DNA of 64,000 nt from Weissella cibaria (GCF_004521965.1 NZ_SDGK01000080.1:22677-86676); one strand, 5' to 3'; shown: positions 37,745-46,446, counted from the stretch's first letter. The notes: generated from the sequence alone by a model not told the origin. Translations and numbers: made by a program.

Positions 37745-38920
37745 ATGGCATTATCATTTAAAGAGTTATTAACGGCAGTACCTGTGGTATTGCGGGGTGG
37801 TAACGTTCCAAATATTGTCGGTGAAGCAGGAATTGGTAAGTCAGCCTTAGTTGCTGAAGTGGCCCGTCAAATGGGGGCAACTTTGTTTACGACGGTTGTG
37901 TCATTGTCAGAAAAAGGTGACTTGGCAATTCCTGTACCACCTTTGACAAGCGAGGCTTATGTCGAAACAGAAAAGTATGGTTCGTTAGCCGATGTGCAGT
38001 ATGGCTACACTCACACATTGATTGAAATTATTGAAACCGCACAAGCGCAACCAGGTCGCCCTATTTTGTGGTTCTTGGATGAATTTAATCGTGGGTCACA
38101 AGCAGTGCAAAGTGAATTAATGAATCTAGTGTTGCAACGGCAAATCAATTCGTTGGTGTTGCCTGAAGAAGTGAAGTTGGTAATTGCTGAAAACCCTGAT
38201 GAAACGATGACTGGATTTGAAAATGCAGATTATGGGGTTGTTGCTGGTGATGCAGCTATCAAGGATCGTACGGTGCGATTGGTGATGAAGGTTGATGTAG
38301 CCGGTTGGCTTGCCTGGGCTGCTGAAGAAGATGCACAAAAGCAACGCCCACATATTCATGATTTGATACAACGTTATCTTCAAGAGGATGCGACCCAATT
38401 GTATCCTGTTGACCGAGGAGACGATTTGAATCCAACCCCTCGTGCTTGGCAGCGTGTCTCGGATAATTTGTTTGAGTTGCTGGTATTGCCGGATGAGACG
38501 CAACGAGCTTTAGTTTTTGATTTGGTCGCGGGTGATTTGGGTGAAGTTGCCGCACAACGTTTTGTGCAATTCAAGCAAACTAATCAAGAAACACTGACGC
38601 CAATGGATATTTTTGTGAGTCAACCTTTGGGTCCGGTAGTGCCCGAAAAGGTGATGCAAACGTACCAAGGTTTACCAGAAGTTCAAAAGTTGGCCTTGCT
38701 TAAGTCAACTTTGGTCGCAATTGATGTCGCCCAGCCAGATAATGCCGGGCGATTCGCACAAATTTTAACGGCAACAGCCAAGGATGGTCAGTATGCGATT
38801 GTGAAGCAAGTGGCTGCTGGTGATGTCTTAGAAAAACTTTATGGCGCAGATGATGAATCAGCTAAGGCGTTGTATCAATTGATTACGAAGGTTGCGGCCT
38901 ATGACTTATCAGAAGATTGA
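37745..38920 (+). CDS. MoxR-type AAA+ ATPase
   Basis: A 391-residue AAA+ ATPase of the MoxR group. Walker A is VGEAGIGKSALV (residues 25-36) and Walker B is LWFLDEFNRGSQAVQSELM, with the arginine-containing sensor region around IKDRTVRLVM. MoxR ATPases act as chaperones that load or remodel partner complexes, usually with a VWA-domain protein. ATG 37745 has GAGG eight bases upstream; GTG 37736 is less likely. The 3' end overlaps the VWA gene by 20 bases. Confidence 0.85.
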   Translation: MALSFKELLTAVPVVLRGGNVPNIVGEAGIGKSALVAEVARQMGATLFTTVVSLSEKGDLAIPVPPLTSEAYVETEKYGSLADVQYGYTHTLIEIIETAQAQPGRPILWFLDEFNRGSQAVQSELMNLVLQRQINSLVLPEEVKLVIAENPDETMTGFENADYGVVAGDAAIKDRTVRLVMKVDVAGWLAWAAEEDAQKQRPHIHDLIQRYLQEDATQLYPVDRGDDLNPTPRAWQRVSDNLFELLVLPDETQRALVFDLVAGDLGEVAAQRFVQFKQTNQETLTPMDIFVSQPLGPVVPEKVMQTYQGLPEVQKLALLKSTLVAIDVAQPDNAGRFAQILTATAKDGQYAIVKQVAAGDVLEKLYGADDESAKALYQLITKVAAYDLSED

Positions 38921-40094
38921 TGGATTGGTTCAGAAAGCCACAATGAAATTGCTTGACGAAAGCCGATTTTATGGTGAAGTCGTTTTGCGATTAAATCGGA
39001 TCTATGATGAAACAGTTGGGGGCACGATGGGTTTGTCATGGCAGGCACCATTTTGGGAATTGCGAATTAATCCGATTTTATTTGAAGAAGTTTATCATAC
39101 GGTTGCCGAAGTAAAGGGCGCCCTCACGCATCAGGTGTTACACATGGTGTGGGAACACCCAATTCGTTATGCAGATAAAATGAATGAGAATGCAGCTGAA
39201 GCCAAAATGGTTGGTCTAGCAACTGACTTAGCGGTTAACCAATATATCCGTGGCGGGTTCCCGGGGGCGCATACCTTGCAAGAGGTGACAGATATGATTG
39301 ACTTGCAACTGCCGGAATATTCAGATTCAAGTACCTACTACAATTTGTTGCATCCGTTGATGGATACAATCGATAATGAAGGCGCAAGTTCGCAGTTGCC
39401 AGGTGATGATCATAAGGGATGGTCAACCGGGGCTGAAGCTGGCGAAGAAGCAGAATCTGCTTTGCGGAATGTAGTTGCAGATGCTAATCATGATGCCTTG
39501 GTGGCTGGTCGTGGGACGATGTCAGGCGAAGTTGAACGGCAAATCGAACAACTATTAGCACCACGGCGTAATTGGCGAGGCTTATTGCGGGAGGCTATTA
39601 GTAATGTGCCGGCAGATAAACAAGATAGCCGCGCGCGATTTAATCGTCGTCAACCATATCGGATGGAACTGGCCGGAAAAATTGATGCCACGCAAACAAA
39701 TGTCGTTGTATTTATTGATAATTCAGCATCAATTTCAGACGAGACGGCGATGCGTTTTATGGCTGAAGTTGCTCAAATGCAGAAGCAATTGGCGGCGAGT
39801 GTCCATTTTTATGCCTTTGATACAGTTGCAACACCAATTGATAAACAATGGCTGGCCAAGGGTCAACGCCGTGCGGGTGGTGGCACTGCATTTGCGCCGA
39901 TATTTGAACAACTACAGCAAGATCTTTATCGTCCTGAAAGTACGGTTGTCGTAATATTTACGGACGGTGATGGCGAACATGATATGGTACAACCGAAGTA
40001 TCGCCGTTTGGTCTGGGTACTGCCCGAGGGCGTGGACTTATCATTGACCGAACCGTTCGGTCAGGTCGTGCGATTAACAAAGTGGGAGGACTAG
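38901..40094 (+). CDS. VWA-domain protein with degenerate metallopeptidase domain (DUF2201-like)
   Basis: A 397-residue protein. The N-terminal domain resembles the metallopeptidase-like domain found with VWA proteins, but its zinc motif reads HQVLH (residues 77-81) instead of HExxH, so it probably lacks peptidase activity. The C-terminal VWA domain has a complete MIDAS: DNSAS from residue 273, the Thr in GGGTAF near 328, and FTDGDGE. It overlaps the MoxR gene by 20 bases, typical of an ATPase-VWA chaperone pair. Confidence 0.8.
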   Translation: MTYQKIDGLVQKATMKLLDESRFYGEVVLRLNRIYDETVGGTMGLSWQAPFWELRINPILFEEVYHTVAEVKGALTHQVLHMVWEHPIRYADKMNENAAEAKMVGLATDLAVNQYIRGGFPGAHTLQEVTDMIDLQLPEYSDSSTYYNLLHPLMDTIDNEGASSQLPGDDHKGWSTGAEAGEEAESALRNVVADANHDALVAGRGTMSGEVERQIEQLLAPRRNWRGLLREAISNVPADKQDSRARFNRRQPYRMELAGKIDATQTNVVVFIDNSASISDETAMRFMAEVAQMQKQLAASVHFYAFDTVATPIDKQWLAKGQRRAGGGTAFAPIFEQLQQDLYRPESTVVVIFTDGDGEHDMVQPKYRRLVWVLPEGVDLSLTEPFGQVVRLTKWED

Positions 40095-40095
40095 T

Positions 40096-40383
40096 GTGTT
40101 AGATCCATTAATGTTGCGTGCTGTCATTTTACGAGCACCACAATACGAACGTGCAGTAGCACTATTATGGAACGAGTGGAATCGGTTTGTCATCGGTCAT
40201 CCGATTTCACCAACGACAATTGCACTTGATGATGCACAATTCGCAACCGCTTTGCTTGATGCTGATTTGGTTGTGGAAGCGGCATTGCGCGATACGTCAG
40301 CAGAATTTTTCGAAACAAATCAACAATGGCTAAGCGATGAGGCTGTTGTTTGGATAAAGGAGTGGACTGATGGCCGAAACTGA
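40096..40383 (+). CDS. Small protein of MoxR-VWA operon, paralog 1
   Basis: A 95-residue soluble protein of unknown function, starting with GTG right after the VWA stop, with GGAGG before it. It shares the pattern YERA-AL-W-P-TTI-D-QFA-ALL-ADLV with the next gene, so the two arose by duplication. No membrane segment or cysteine is seen. It overlaps the next gene by 14 bases. Likely a partner or client-side subunit of the MoxR-VWA machine by position only. Confidence 0.7.
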   Translation: MLDPLMLRAVILRAPQYERAVALLWNEWNRFVIGHPISPTTIALDDAQFATALLDADLVVEAALRDTSAEFFETNQQWLSDEAVVWIKEWTDGRN

Positions 40384-40675
40384 TTTGAACCCAATTGATT
40401 TACGATCATTTATTAATAAGGATCGCCGTTATGAACGGGCGGAGGCTTTAATTAAGGGGGCTTGGGAAGATTTATTGTTATCACAACCCTGGGGGATGAC
40501 AACAATTAATATGGCTGATGTCCAGTTTGCGGAAGCATTGTTGCAAGCTGACTTGGTACAACCAGTTAGACAGCGGTTTGACACGTTTACGGATCTACAA
40601 CAGTTTATCCAACAGAATAGTATGCGGTTGACACCTGATGTGGTGACCAGTTTGAAGAGTCGTTTTGATATGTGA
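40370..40675 (+). CDS. Small protein of MoxR-VWA operon, paralog 2
   Basis: A 101-residue soluble protein. RRYERAEALIKGAW, TTINMADVQFAEALLQADLV align with the same blocks of the preceding protein (YERAVALLWNEW, TTIALDDAQFATALLDADLV). The C-terminal third is divergent. The ATG follows AAAGGAGTGG. It closes the operon, followed by a bidirectional terminator. Confidence 0.7.
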   Translation: MAETDLNPIDLRSFINKDRRYERAEALIKGAWEDLLLSQPWGMTTINMADVQFAEALLQADLVQPVRQRFDTFTDLQQFIQQNSMRLTPDVVTSLKSRFDM

Positions 40676-40682
40676 TGCTAAC

Positions 40683-40720
40683 TTAAAAAGCCGTGTCGTA
40701 GTGACACGGCTTTTTAAGCT
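40683..40720. terminator. Bidirectional terminator
   Basis: Stem AAAAAGCCGTGTC / GACACGGCTTTTT between the convergent small-protein operon and the DUF454 gene. Confidence 0.9.
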
Positions 40721-41112
40721 TCGTCGTCCTCTTTCACAAGGAACCAGTTGTTCATCCACCAACCACGGTAGAAGCCTTCCATGGAAATAATCTGTGACAA
40801 TGAGGCAAGAACCAAGGTGATTTGGAGCCATAGTTTACCGGATGTAAATAACGGAATGCTCATCATCGCAGCGGTCACCAAGTAAATCACAATGCGCCCT
40901 CGTTGTGAGAGTTTGCGTTGATAGATACCTTCATGAATGTACGTCTGATAGTGTTTATTGTTAATCAGCCAGCTGTGTAGTCGCTCTGATGAACGACCCC
41001 AAAAGAAGGCGGTTAGTAAGTAGAATGGGGTGGTTGGTATCCCGGGCACCCAAATTGTGACGGTTCCGATACCAAAGGTAATTAGACCGGCCAATATATA
41101 TAAATAGCGCAT
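40714..41112 (-). CDS. DUF454 (YbaN-like) membrane protein
   Basis: A 132-residue inner-membrane protein of the DUF454 family. VTIWVPGIPTTPFYLLTAFFWGRSSERLHSWL is split here by the family's PGxPTTPF motif followed by the FxRSSxRxHxWL pattern (reading FWGRSSERLHSWL), then NNKHYQTYI. Two or three more helices follow. Function unknown. It is the only clearly intact non-mobile gene on the - strand and shares the upstream gap with ispE divergently. Confidence 0.82.
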   Translation of the reverse strand: MRYLYILAGLITFGIGTVTIWVPGIPTTPFYLLTAFFWGRSSERLHSWLINNKHYQTYIHEGIYQRKLSQRGRIVIYLVTAAMMSIPLFTSGKLWLQITLVLASLSQIISMEGFYRGWWMNNWFLVKEDDEA

Positions 41113-41256
41113 AAATCGTTGTCCTTTTGGATAGTAGTTTCAGTATAGCAAGGATAACAGTCCGACAAAAGGGAAACATAACCGATACGGTAGAATTTCG
41201 CAAACCCTTATAAAGTTGCTATAATGAAACAAAAGACTCGAAAGGATGCCATGACC

Positions 41257-42114
41257 ATGGAGATATTGGAACGTGCCTACGCAAAGCTCAATATTAGCCT
41301 TGATACCCCGTTTGCCCACGCAGACGGTGAACAAGAGTGGGACATGTTGATGGTCGCAATTGATTTGGCCGATACGGTGACAATCAGGACGACTACGGCG
41401 CATACGAATATCATCGTCGATTCGACAAGTGGCTTGTTGCCGTTGAATGAGAAAAACCTGGCCTATCAAGCGGCAGAATTGATGCGACAGCGCGCAGATG
41501 TTGCGGACGGGGTGGAAATTCATATCGATAAGCATATACCGGTTGCGGCAGGAATGGGCGGTGGCTCTTCAGATGCAGCTGCTGTCTTAAGGGGACTCAA
41601 TAAAATTTGGCAACTGGACTTAACAGAAGCCCAGTTGGCTGACATTGGCTTGAAGATTGATGCCGATGTGCCCTTTTGTGTCTACTCTCGCCCTGCCCGG
41701 GTGACCGGCCGTGGTGAAGTGGTCGATCCGCTGGCGCAAAAATTACCACCACTTTGGCTAGTGGTTTCGAAGCCTGCTGTAAGTGTTTCAACACCGAAAA
41801 TTTTGAAAATGATTGATTATGATAGTTTGGTGCATGGAGATATGGGTGGCTTAATGGCAGCAGTTGAAGCTGGTGACTTTAAGACGGCTTTTCATAACAT
41901 GTTCAATGTGCTTGAACCGGTTACTGCCTCGAAGTATCCGGAAATTATCAAATTAAAAGAAAAAATGCTTAAATTTGGGGCTGAAGCGGTTCAAATGTCA
42001 GGTACTGGGCCGACCGTTTTCGCAATTACCGATAAAGCGTCGCGTGCAAAGCGGATTTACAATGCCGTACGTGGTTTTGTTCCCGAAACGTATATGGTGC
42101 GACTTGTAAATTAA
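41257..42114 (+). CDS. ispE: 4-diphosphocytidyl-2-C-methyl-D-erythritol kinase
   Basis: A 285-residue GHMP kinase, IspE of the MEP isoprenoid pathway. AKLNISLDTP is the N-terminal block, PVAAGMGGGSSDAAAVLRG is the ATP-binding glycine loop, and QMSGTGPTVFAI the C-terminal motif. ATG 41257 fits AAAGGA at 41241-41246 and aligns with the usual start; ATG 41251 and 41224 are too close to that site or to the TATAAT box (about 41218-41223). Most lactobacilli use the mevalonate route; a lone IspE homologue occurs in several of them. Confidence 0.9.
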   Translation: MEILERAYAKLNISLDTPFAHADGEQEWDMLMVAIDLADTVTIRTTTAHTNIIVDSTSGLLPLNEKNLAYQAAELMRQRADVADGVEIHIDKHIPVAAGMGGGSSDAAAVLRGLNKIWQLDLTEAQLADIGLKIDADVPFCVYSRPARVTGRGEVVDPLAQKLPPLWLVVSKPAVSVSTPKILKMIDYDSLVHGDMGGLMAAVEAGDFKTAFHNMFNVLEPVTASKYPEIIKLKEKMLKFGAEAVQMSGTGPTVFAITDKASRAKRIYNAVRGFVPETYMVRLVN

Positions 42115-42121
42115 GTCATTG

Positions 42122-42149
42122 AGAAGCGGTCAGATATGATTGCTTCTTT
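42122..42149 (+). terminator. Terminator after ispE
   Basis: Stem AGAAGC / GCTTCT with a 14-base loop and T5. Confidence 0.65.
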
Positions 42150-42192
42150 TTGTTCTCGTTAAACATTTATTTGACGAACGAATATTCAATAT

Positions 42193-42204
42193 TTAAACGT
42201 TTAA
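42193..42204 (+). promoter_or_regulatory. LacI-type palindrome upstream of first BMP gene
   Basis: Perfect 12-bp palindrome TTAAACGTTTAA centred on CG. A related AAACGTTTAA lies in the promoter region of the second BMP gene. Confidence 0.45.
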
Positions 42205-42250
42205 CCATTTAAAAATGAACATTATAAAAAGTGAATTCGCTATTTTGGGT

Positions 42251-42297
42251 AAAACACGAACAAAGAGGTTTACAAAGTCGCGAAAGTCAGTTATATT
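42251..42297 (+). promoter_or_regulatory. Promoter and PurR-like box of first BMP gene
   Basis: TTTACA (42269-42274), 17-base spacer, TATATT (42292-42297). Just upstream is AAAACACGAACAAAG (42251-42265), close to the PurR box of lactic acid bacteria (core CCGAAC, here ACGAAC). The 11-mer AAAACACGAAC recurs before the second BMP gene. Confidence 0.55.
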
Positions 42298-42361
42298 ATT
42301 CACACAGATGACAAAGTTATCAAAAATTATAGGGTTTTATTCATAAAGGGGAATAATAAAC

Positions 42362-43417
42362 ATGGCTTCAAACGTAAAGATGTTGCTTGCCGGTGCTGCG
42401 GTGCTGGTTATTGCTGGTGGCGCCTATGCCGCTCTATCTGGAAACAAGTCAGCTTCAGGCGAATCCGCCAAGACATCAGTGGCTTTGGTAACTGATGGTG
42501 GGGGTGTCGATGACAAGTCTTTCCAACAATCAGCTTGGGAAGGCTTGAAAAAGTGGGGTAAGGAGAACGGCGTTAAGCAGGGGAAGGGTGGTTACACATA
42601 CTACCAGTCAAAGACGAACGCTGACTTCAAGACGAACTACGATCAAGCGGTAGCAGCCGGATTCAAAAATATTTATGGGATTGGCTTCCAATTGACGTCA
42701 ACCATTAATGAGGAAGCTAAGAAGCACCCCAAGACAAACTACATGATTGTCGATGATGTTGCGAAGACGCAAAAGAATGTGGTGTCAGTAACGTTTAAGT
42801 CTGAACAGTCATCATACTTGGCTGGTGTTGCAGCCGCCAAGACAACTAAGACGAATAAGTTGGGCTTCGTCGGTGGCATGGAGTCAGCCGTAGTGAAGAC
42901 TTTCGAAGCTGGTTTTACGGCTGGAGCGAAGTCAGTTAACCCGGACATTCAGGTCGATGCGCAATACGTTGGTAGCTTTACTGATGCCGGTAAGGGTAAG
43001 ACGATTGCCGCATCAATGTACCAAAACGGCGCTGATGTTATTTTCGCAGCGGCTGGTGGAGCTGGTGCCGGTGTCTTCACAGAAGCTAAGGATTTGAACA
43101 GTGAAAAGAAGGCGGCTGATAAGGTTTGGGTTATCGGTGTTGACCGTGATCAAAACGCAGACGGTGCTTACATGGCTAAGGATGGCAAGTCAAACTTTAC
43201 GTTGACGTCATCAGTAAAGAAGGTCGGCAAGGCTGTTGTTGATGTCACTGAAGAGGCAGCTAAGGATAAGTTTCCTGGAGATGAGCACTTAGTTTATGGG
43301 CTGGAAGATAAGGGTGTTGCCGTGACTCGTGGACACATGTCGGCAGTAACTTGGGATGCTGTTCAAGCGGCTAAGAAGCAAATCATCGACGGTAAGGTAG
43401 AAGTACCTGTGAAGTAA
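42362..43417 (+). CDS. BMP-family nucleoside-binding protein 1
   Basis: A 351-residue substrate-binding protein of the BmpA/PnrA family, which binds purine nucleosides for an ABC importer. VALVTDGGGVDDKSFQQSAWEG and GFVGGMESAVVKTFEAGF are the signature blocks. The N-terminus has a hydrophobic helix (MLLAGAAVLVIAGGAYAAL) but no lipobox cysteine, so the protein is either helix-anchored or cleaved and released. No permease genes are adjacent. A terminator follows (43425-43466). Confidence 0.9.
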   Translation: MASNVKMLLAGAAVLVIAGGAYAALSGNKSASGESAKTSVALVTDGGGVDDKSFQQSAWEGLKKWGKENGVKQGKGGYTYYQSKTNADFKTNYDQAVAAGFKNIYGIGFQLTSTINEEAKKHPKTNYMIVDDVAKTQKNVVSVTFKSEQSSYLAGVAAAKTTKTNKLGFVGGMESAVVKTFEAGFTAGAKSVNPDIQVDAQYVGSFTDAGKGKTIAASMYQNGADVIFAAAGGAGAGVFTEAKDLNSEKKAADKVWVIGVDRDQNADGAYMAKDGKSNFTLTSSVKKVGKAVVDVTEEAAKDKFPGDEHLVYGLEDKGVAVTRGHMSAVTWDAVQAAKKQIIDGKVEVPVK

Positions 43418-43424
43418 TTTAAAG

Positions 43425-43466
43425 TTCGAAAAGCATTCATCATAAAGCGTGATGAGTGCTTTTTGT
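43425..43466 (+). terminator. Terminator after first BMP gene
   Basis: Stem AAAAGCATTCATCA / TGATGAGTGCTTTTT around 43428-43465. Confidence 0.85.
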
Positions 43467-43530
43467 TCGTGTTTTGTGCTGTTTGTTATGTTTTGTCCTG
43501 AACTTTATTGTTTAAAAACGAATGATTGTG

Positions 43531-43608
43531 TTTACAAAACGTTTTGTTCGGGTTATCATTGTGAGGTTGGTTAATTAAAACGTTTAATTAACGCAAAACA
43601 CGAACTTT
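43531..43608 (+). promoter_or_regulatory. Promoter with PurR-like boxes and LacI-type palindrome, second BMP gene
   Basis: TTTACA (43531-43536), 17 bases, TATCAT (43554-43559). The spacer holds TTGTTCGGGTT, the reverse complement of a good PurR box (AACCCGAACAA). Downstream of the start are the inverted repeat TTAATTAAA-ACG-TTTAATTAA (43571-43591) and a second box AAAACACGAAC (43595-43605). These sites suggest dual control by purine status and a LacI-type repressor. Confidence 0.55.
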
Positions 43609-43641
43609 AAATTAATTTATTTTACAAAATAGGGGTTAGTT

Positions 43642-44688
43642 ATGAATCGTAAGGTTGTTTTGGGTACGGGTGTTGTTGTAGTTGCAGCAGTTGCAATTGG
43701 ATTCTATGCGAGCGCAAATAAAAGTGATGCGGCAACTAGTAAAGCTTCTGTGGCATTGATTACGGATGCGGCAGGTATTGATGATAAGTCGTTCCAACAA
43801 TCGGCTTGGCAAGGGCTAACGAGTTGGGCTAAGGCAAATGATGTGAAGCAAGGTAAGGGTGGTTACACTTATTTCCAAGCAAAGACATCTGCCGATTTTG
43901 AAACAAATATCAATCAAGCCGTGGCTAATGGTTACCAAAATATTTATGGGATTGGGTTCCCTAAGACGCCTGCGATTAATGCAGCTGCCAAAAAATATCC
44001 TAAAAATAACTTCATGATTATTGATGACATTGCTAAGAAACGCCAAAATATTGTCTCGGTTACGTTCCACACTGAACAGTCTTCTTACTTAGCCGGTGTT
44101 GCGGCTGCGAAGACAACTAAAACAAATCAACTTGGTTTTGTCGGCGGGATGGCATCCGCCGTTGTTAAGACATTTGAGACAGGTTTTATTGCCGGGGCCA
44201 AGTCTGTTAATCCTGATATTAAGGTCGATGTGCAGTATGTTGGTGATTTTGCTGATGCTGGTAAGGCCAAAACGATTGCCGCTTCAATGTACCAAAATGG
44301 CTCAGACGTAATTTATCAAGCGGCAGGTGGTGCCGGGGCTGGGGTGTTCACTGAAGCAAAGGATTTGAACGAGAAGCAAACAAAGGCCCGCAAAGTTTGG
44401 GTTGTGGGGGTTGATGTAGATCAAGCAGCCGATGGGGCTTATCAAGCAACTGATGGTAAGAGCAACTTTACATTAACATCGGCAACGAAGGGCGTTGGTA
44501 CAGCGGTCAAGGATGTCACTGAACGCGCCGCATCTGATAAGTTCCCGGGTGGTCAACACCTAGTCTATGGTTTGAAAAACAAGGGGGTTGCGGTGACCCG
44601 CGGCCAAATGTCTGATGGCGCTTGGCAAGCGGTGCAAAAGGCGCAAAAGGCGATTGTCGCGGGGGATGTTAAAGTGTCGTCTAAGTAG
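43642..44688 (+). CDS. BMP-family nucleoside-binding protein 2
   Basis: A 348-residue paralogue of the preceding protein (VALITDAAGIDDKSFQQSAWQG, GFVGGMASAVVKTFETGF), clearly a tandem duplicate. The N-terminal helix (VVLGTGVVVVAAVAIGFYAS) again has no cysteine. GGGGTTAG precedes the ATG. It has its own promoter region with purine-type boxes, so the copies are separately controlled. Confidence 0.9.
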   Translation: MNRKVVLGTGVVVVAAVAIGFYASANKSDAATSKASVALITDAAGIDDKSFQQSAWQGLTSWAKANDVKQGKGGYTYFQAKTSADFETNINQAVANGYQNIYGIGFPKTPAINAAAKKYPKNNFMIIDDIAKKRQNIVSVTFHTEQSSYLAGVAAAKTTKTNQLGFVGGMASAVVKTFETGFIAGAKSVNPDIKVDVQYVGDFADAGKAKTIAASMYQNGSDVIYQAAGGAGAGVFTEAKDLNEKQTKARKVWVVGVDVDQAADGAYQATDGKSNFTLTSATKGVGTAVKDVTERAASDKFPGGQHLVYGLKNKGVAVTRGQMSDGAWQAVQKAQKAIVAGDVKVSSK

Positions 44689-44761
44689 TAACCCTTTTTC
44701 CACCACATTTATTTAGGGTTGGGTTATACTAACTAAAAATAAACGAATGAGGAATTTGAAC

Positions 44762-45529
44762 ATGGCAGATGTGATTTTCAACCGTCCACTACAAAATGAA
44801 GATCTTGAAGCAACGCTTGATGCTTACGAGAAAGATGTAAACCCTGAAACAGAGCATGATTTCATTGCGATGCTGGGCGCTGCGCAATTGCTTGCGCCAG
44901 TTCAAGTTGATGCGGAATTGACTGATAATGGGGATGGTACTTTCTCAATTGATTCTGAAGTAGCTGCACAATTGAACTACCAAGTTATCCAAAACCAAAG
45001 GGAAGAAGTGTTCTTCCCAGTATTTACGAGCACTGGAGAGTACAACAAGTGGTCAACAGATGTTGAAGGTGTTGTGGCCTTGACGGTTTCATTGGAAACT
45101 TATGCAGCTTTGATGTCAGCTAACCCAGATACTGGTTTGGTAATTAATGCATTTGGGCAAAATGTTGTGATGAACCAAGACAACATGAACTATGTGATGG
45201 CAACGTTGACGCAAATGCGCGAACAAGACCCAATCACGCTGGAAGAGCCAGTTGATGACCAATCAGACTTTGCGGCAAAGTTGGCTGAGCAATTGCCAGA
45301 AAACATGCCAGAGATGAACACGGTATGGGCAATCGATTTGGTTCGTGCACCAGAACGTACATTGATTTACGTGATCCACACTGAAGGTGATCCAGAAGAA
45401 GCTAAGGCACAATTCTTTGCATTTGCAACGATTAACAATGCCCCAGCGTTTTCAAATGTGTTGAGCATTGAGGAAATTGGTTACCCACGTGCAGCCGCCT
45501 TTACGCCAATTTACAACAAGGCTAACTAA
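44762..45529 (+). CDS. SseB-like protein 1
   Basis: A 255-residue acidic soluble protein resembling the SseB N-terminal domain family: a first half with NPETEHDFIAMLGAAQLLAPVQV and VFFPVFTSTGEYNKW, then LVINAFGQNVVMNQDN, followed by a C-terminal SseB-type half. No enzymatic motif is seen. ATG 44762 gives a normal N-terminus (MADVIFNRPLQN) and follows ATGAGGAA; the earlier ATG at 44747 is part of this stretch. A near copy follows after a terminator. Confidence 0.75.
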   Translation: MADVIFNRPLQNEDLEATLDAYEKDVNPETEHDFIAMLGAAQLLAPVQVDAELTDNGDGTFSIDSEVAAQLNYQVIQNQREEVFFPVFTSTGEYNKWSTDVEGVVALTVSLETYAALMSANPDTGLVINAFGQNVVMNQDNMNYVMATLTQMREQDPITLEEPVDDQSDFAAKLAEQLPENMPEMNTVWAIDLVRAPERTLIYVIHTEGDPEEAKAQFFAFATINNAPAFSNVLSIEEIGYPRAAAFTPIYNKAN

Positions 45530-45536
45530 TTGATAC

Positions 45537-45569
45537 AAAAACCGCATCTCAAGTAGATGCGGTTTTTCG
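45537..45569 (+). terminator. Terminator after SseB-like gene 1
   Basis: Stem AAAACCGCATCT / AGATGCGGTTTTT with a 5-base loop. Confidence 0.9.
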
Positions 45570-45654
45570 TTAGCCGTCGGATTTCACTGACAAAGGGGTG
45601 AATTTCCGTTATACTAAGTAACAAATAACGAGAACTAGCAGGGGTAGTACGACA

Positions 45655-46446
45655 ATGGATAACCAAGAAGAAGTATTGCGTAACGACGAGCTTTTAGCTA
45701 CGTTGGAAGCTTTCCGCGAAGAACAAAATCCAGCTAATGAACAAGCATTTGTTCAAGGGCTTGTAGAGGCAGTTTTTATTGCGCCGGTTAACTTCACTGA
45801 AGCACCAATTATTAAGGAAGACGGTGACGTTGAGATTCCAGAAGGCTCAGAGATGCGCTTGTTGACGTTTGAGATGGAAAACGGCCATTCAGTATTCCCA
45901 ATCTTTACGGATTTGGATGCTTTCAATGCCGGTCCAATTGACTCAGAAGATCCGTTACACCCTTGGGCGATGTCACTGGCTGATTACTTGCCATTGTTGC
46001 AAAATGATGATTCAGAAAATATTGAAGGCTTGGCCTTGAACCCGTTCACAAATGGCATGCCAATCACACGTGATAACTTGGCTTACATTGCCGGCATGGT
46101 GGCAGCACAAGAAGGGGATGGCGATGCCGAGATGCAAATTGCATCTGCTGAAGAAATCATTCCAACGCCATTGCGTTACGAATTGATTGGTATAGCGGAT
46201 GACGCCATGGGTGCAGTAGAACACATGCACTTGTTGTGGTTGACGAATGGAGCGACAAACGCAGCTAATTATTTGTTGGTCGTGGATGGTCCTGACAAGG
46301 ATGCATTCCAAGAACTATACCCACGTTTTGCTAAGGCGTTCGAAGAGAAGGCGGGCGAAGAAGGCAGTGCGGTTGATATTGTCGCGGCAGCTGATTTTGA
46401 TGTGGATTTGTCGGAATTCACGAGTTTGTACGACCGTAATTTGTAA
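45655..46446 (+). CDS. SseB-like protein 2
   Basis: A 263-residue paralogue of the preceding protein: NPANEQAFVQGLVEAVFIAPVNF, VFPIFTDLDAFNAGP and LALNPFTNGMPITRDNLAYI line up with the same blocks there. Very acidic. It has its own promoter region (TTATACTAAG before the start). Function unknown; the family was named after a Salmonella protein but is widespread in Gram-positive bacteria. Confidence 0.75.
   Translation: MDNQEEVLRNDELLATLEAFREEQNPANEQAFVQGLVEAVFIAPVNFTEAPIIKEDGDVEIPEGSEMRLLTFEMENGHSVFPIFTDLDAFNAGPIDSEDPLHPWAMSLADYLPLLQNDDSENIEGLALNPFTNGMPITRDNLAYIAGMVAAQEGDGDAEMQIASAEEIIPTPLRYELIGIADDAMGAVEHMHLLWLTNGATNAANYLLVVDGPDKDAFQELYPRFAKAFEEKAGEEGSAVDIVAAADFDVDLSEFTSLYDRNL

Noticed and set aside
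41224..41256. Longer IspE start at 41224
   Set aside because: It would place the start codon directly on the promoter -10 box and adds 11 residues absent from the family.
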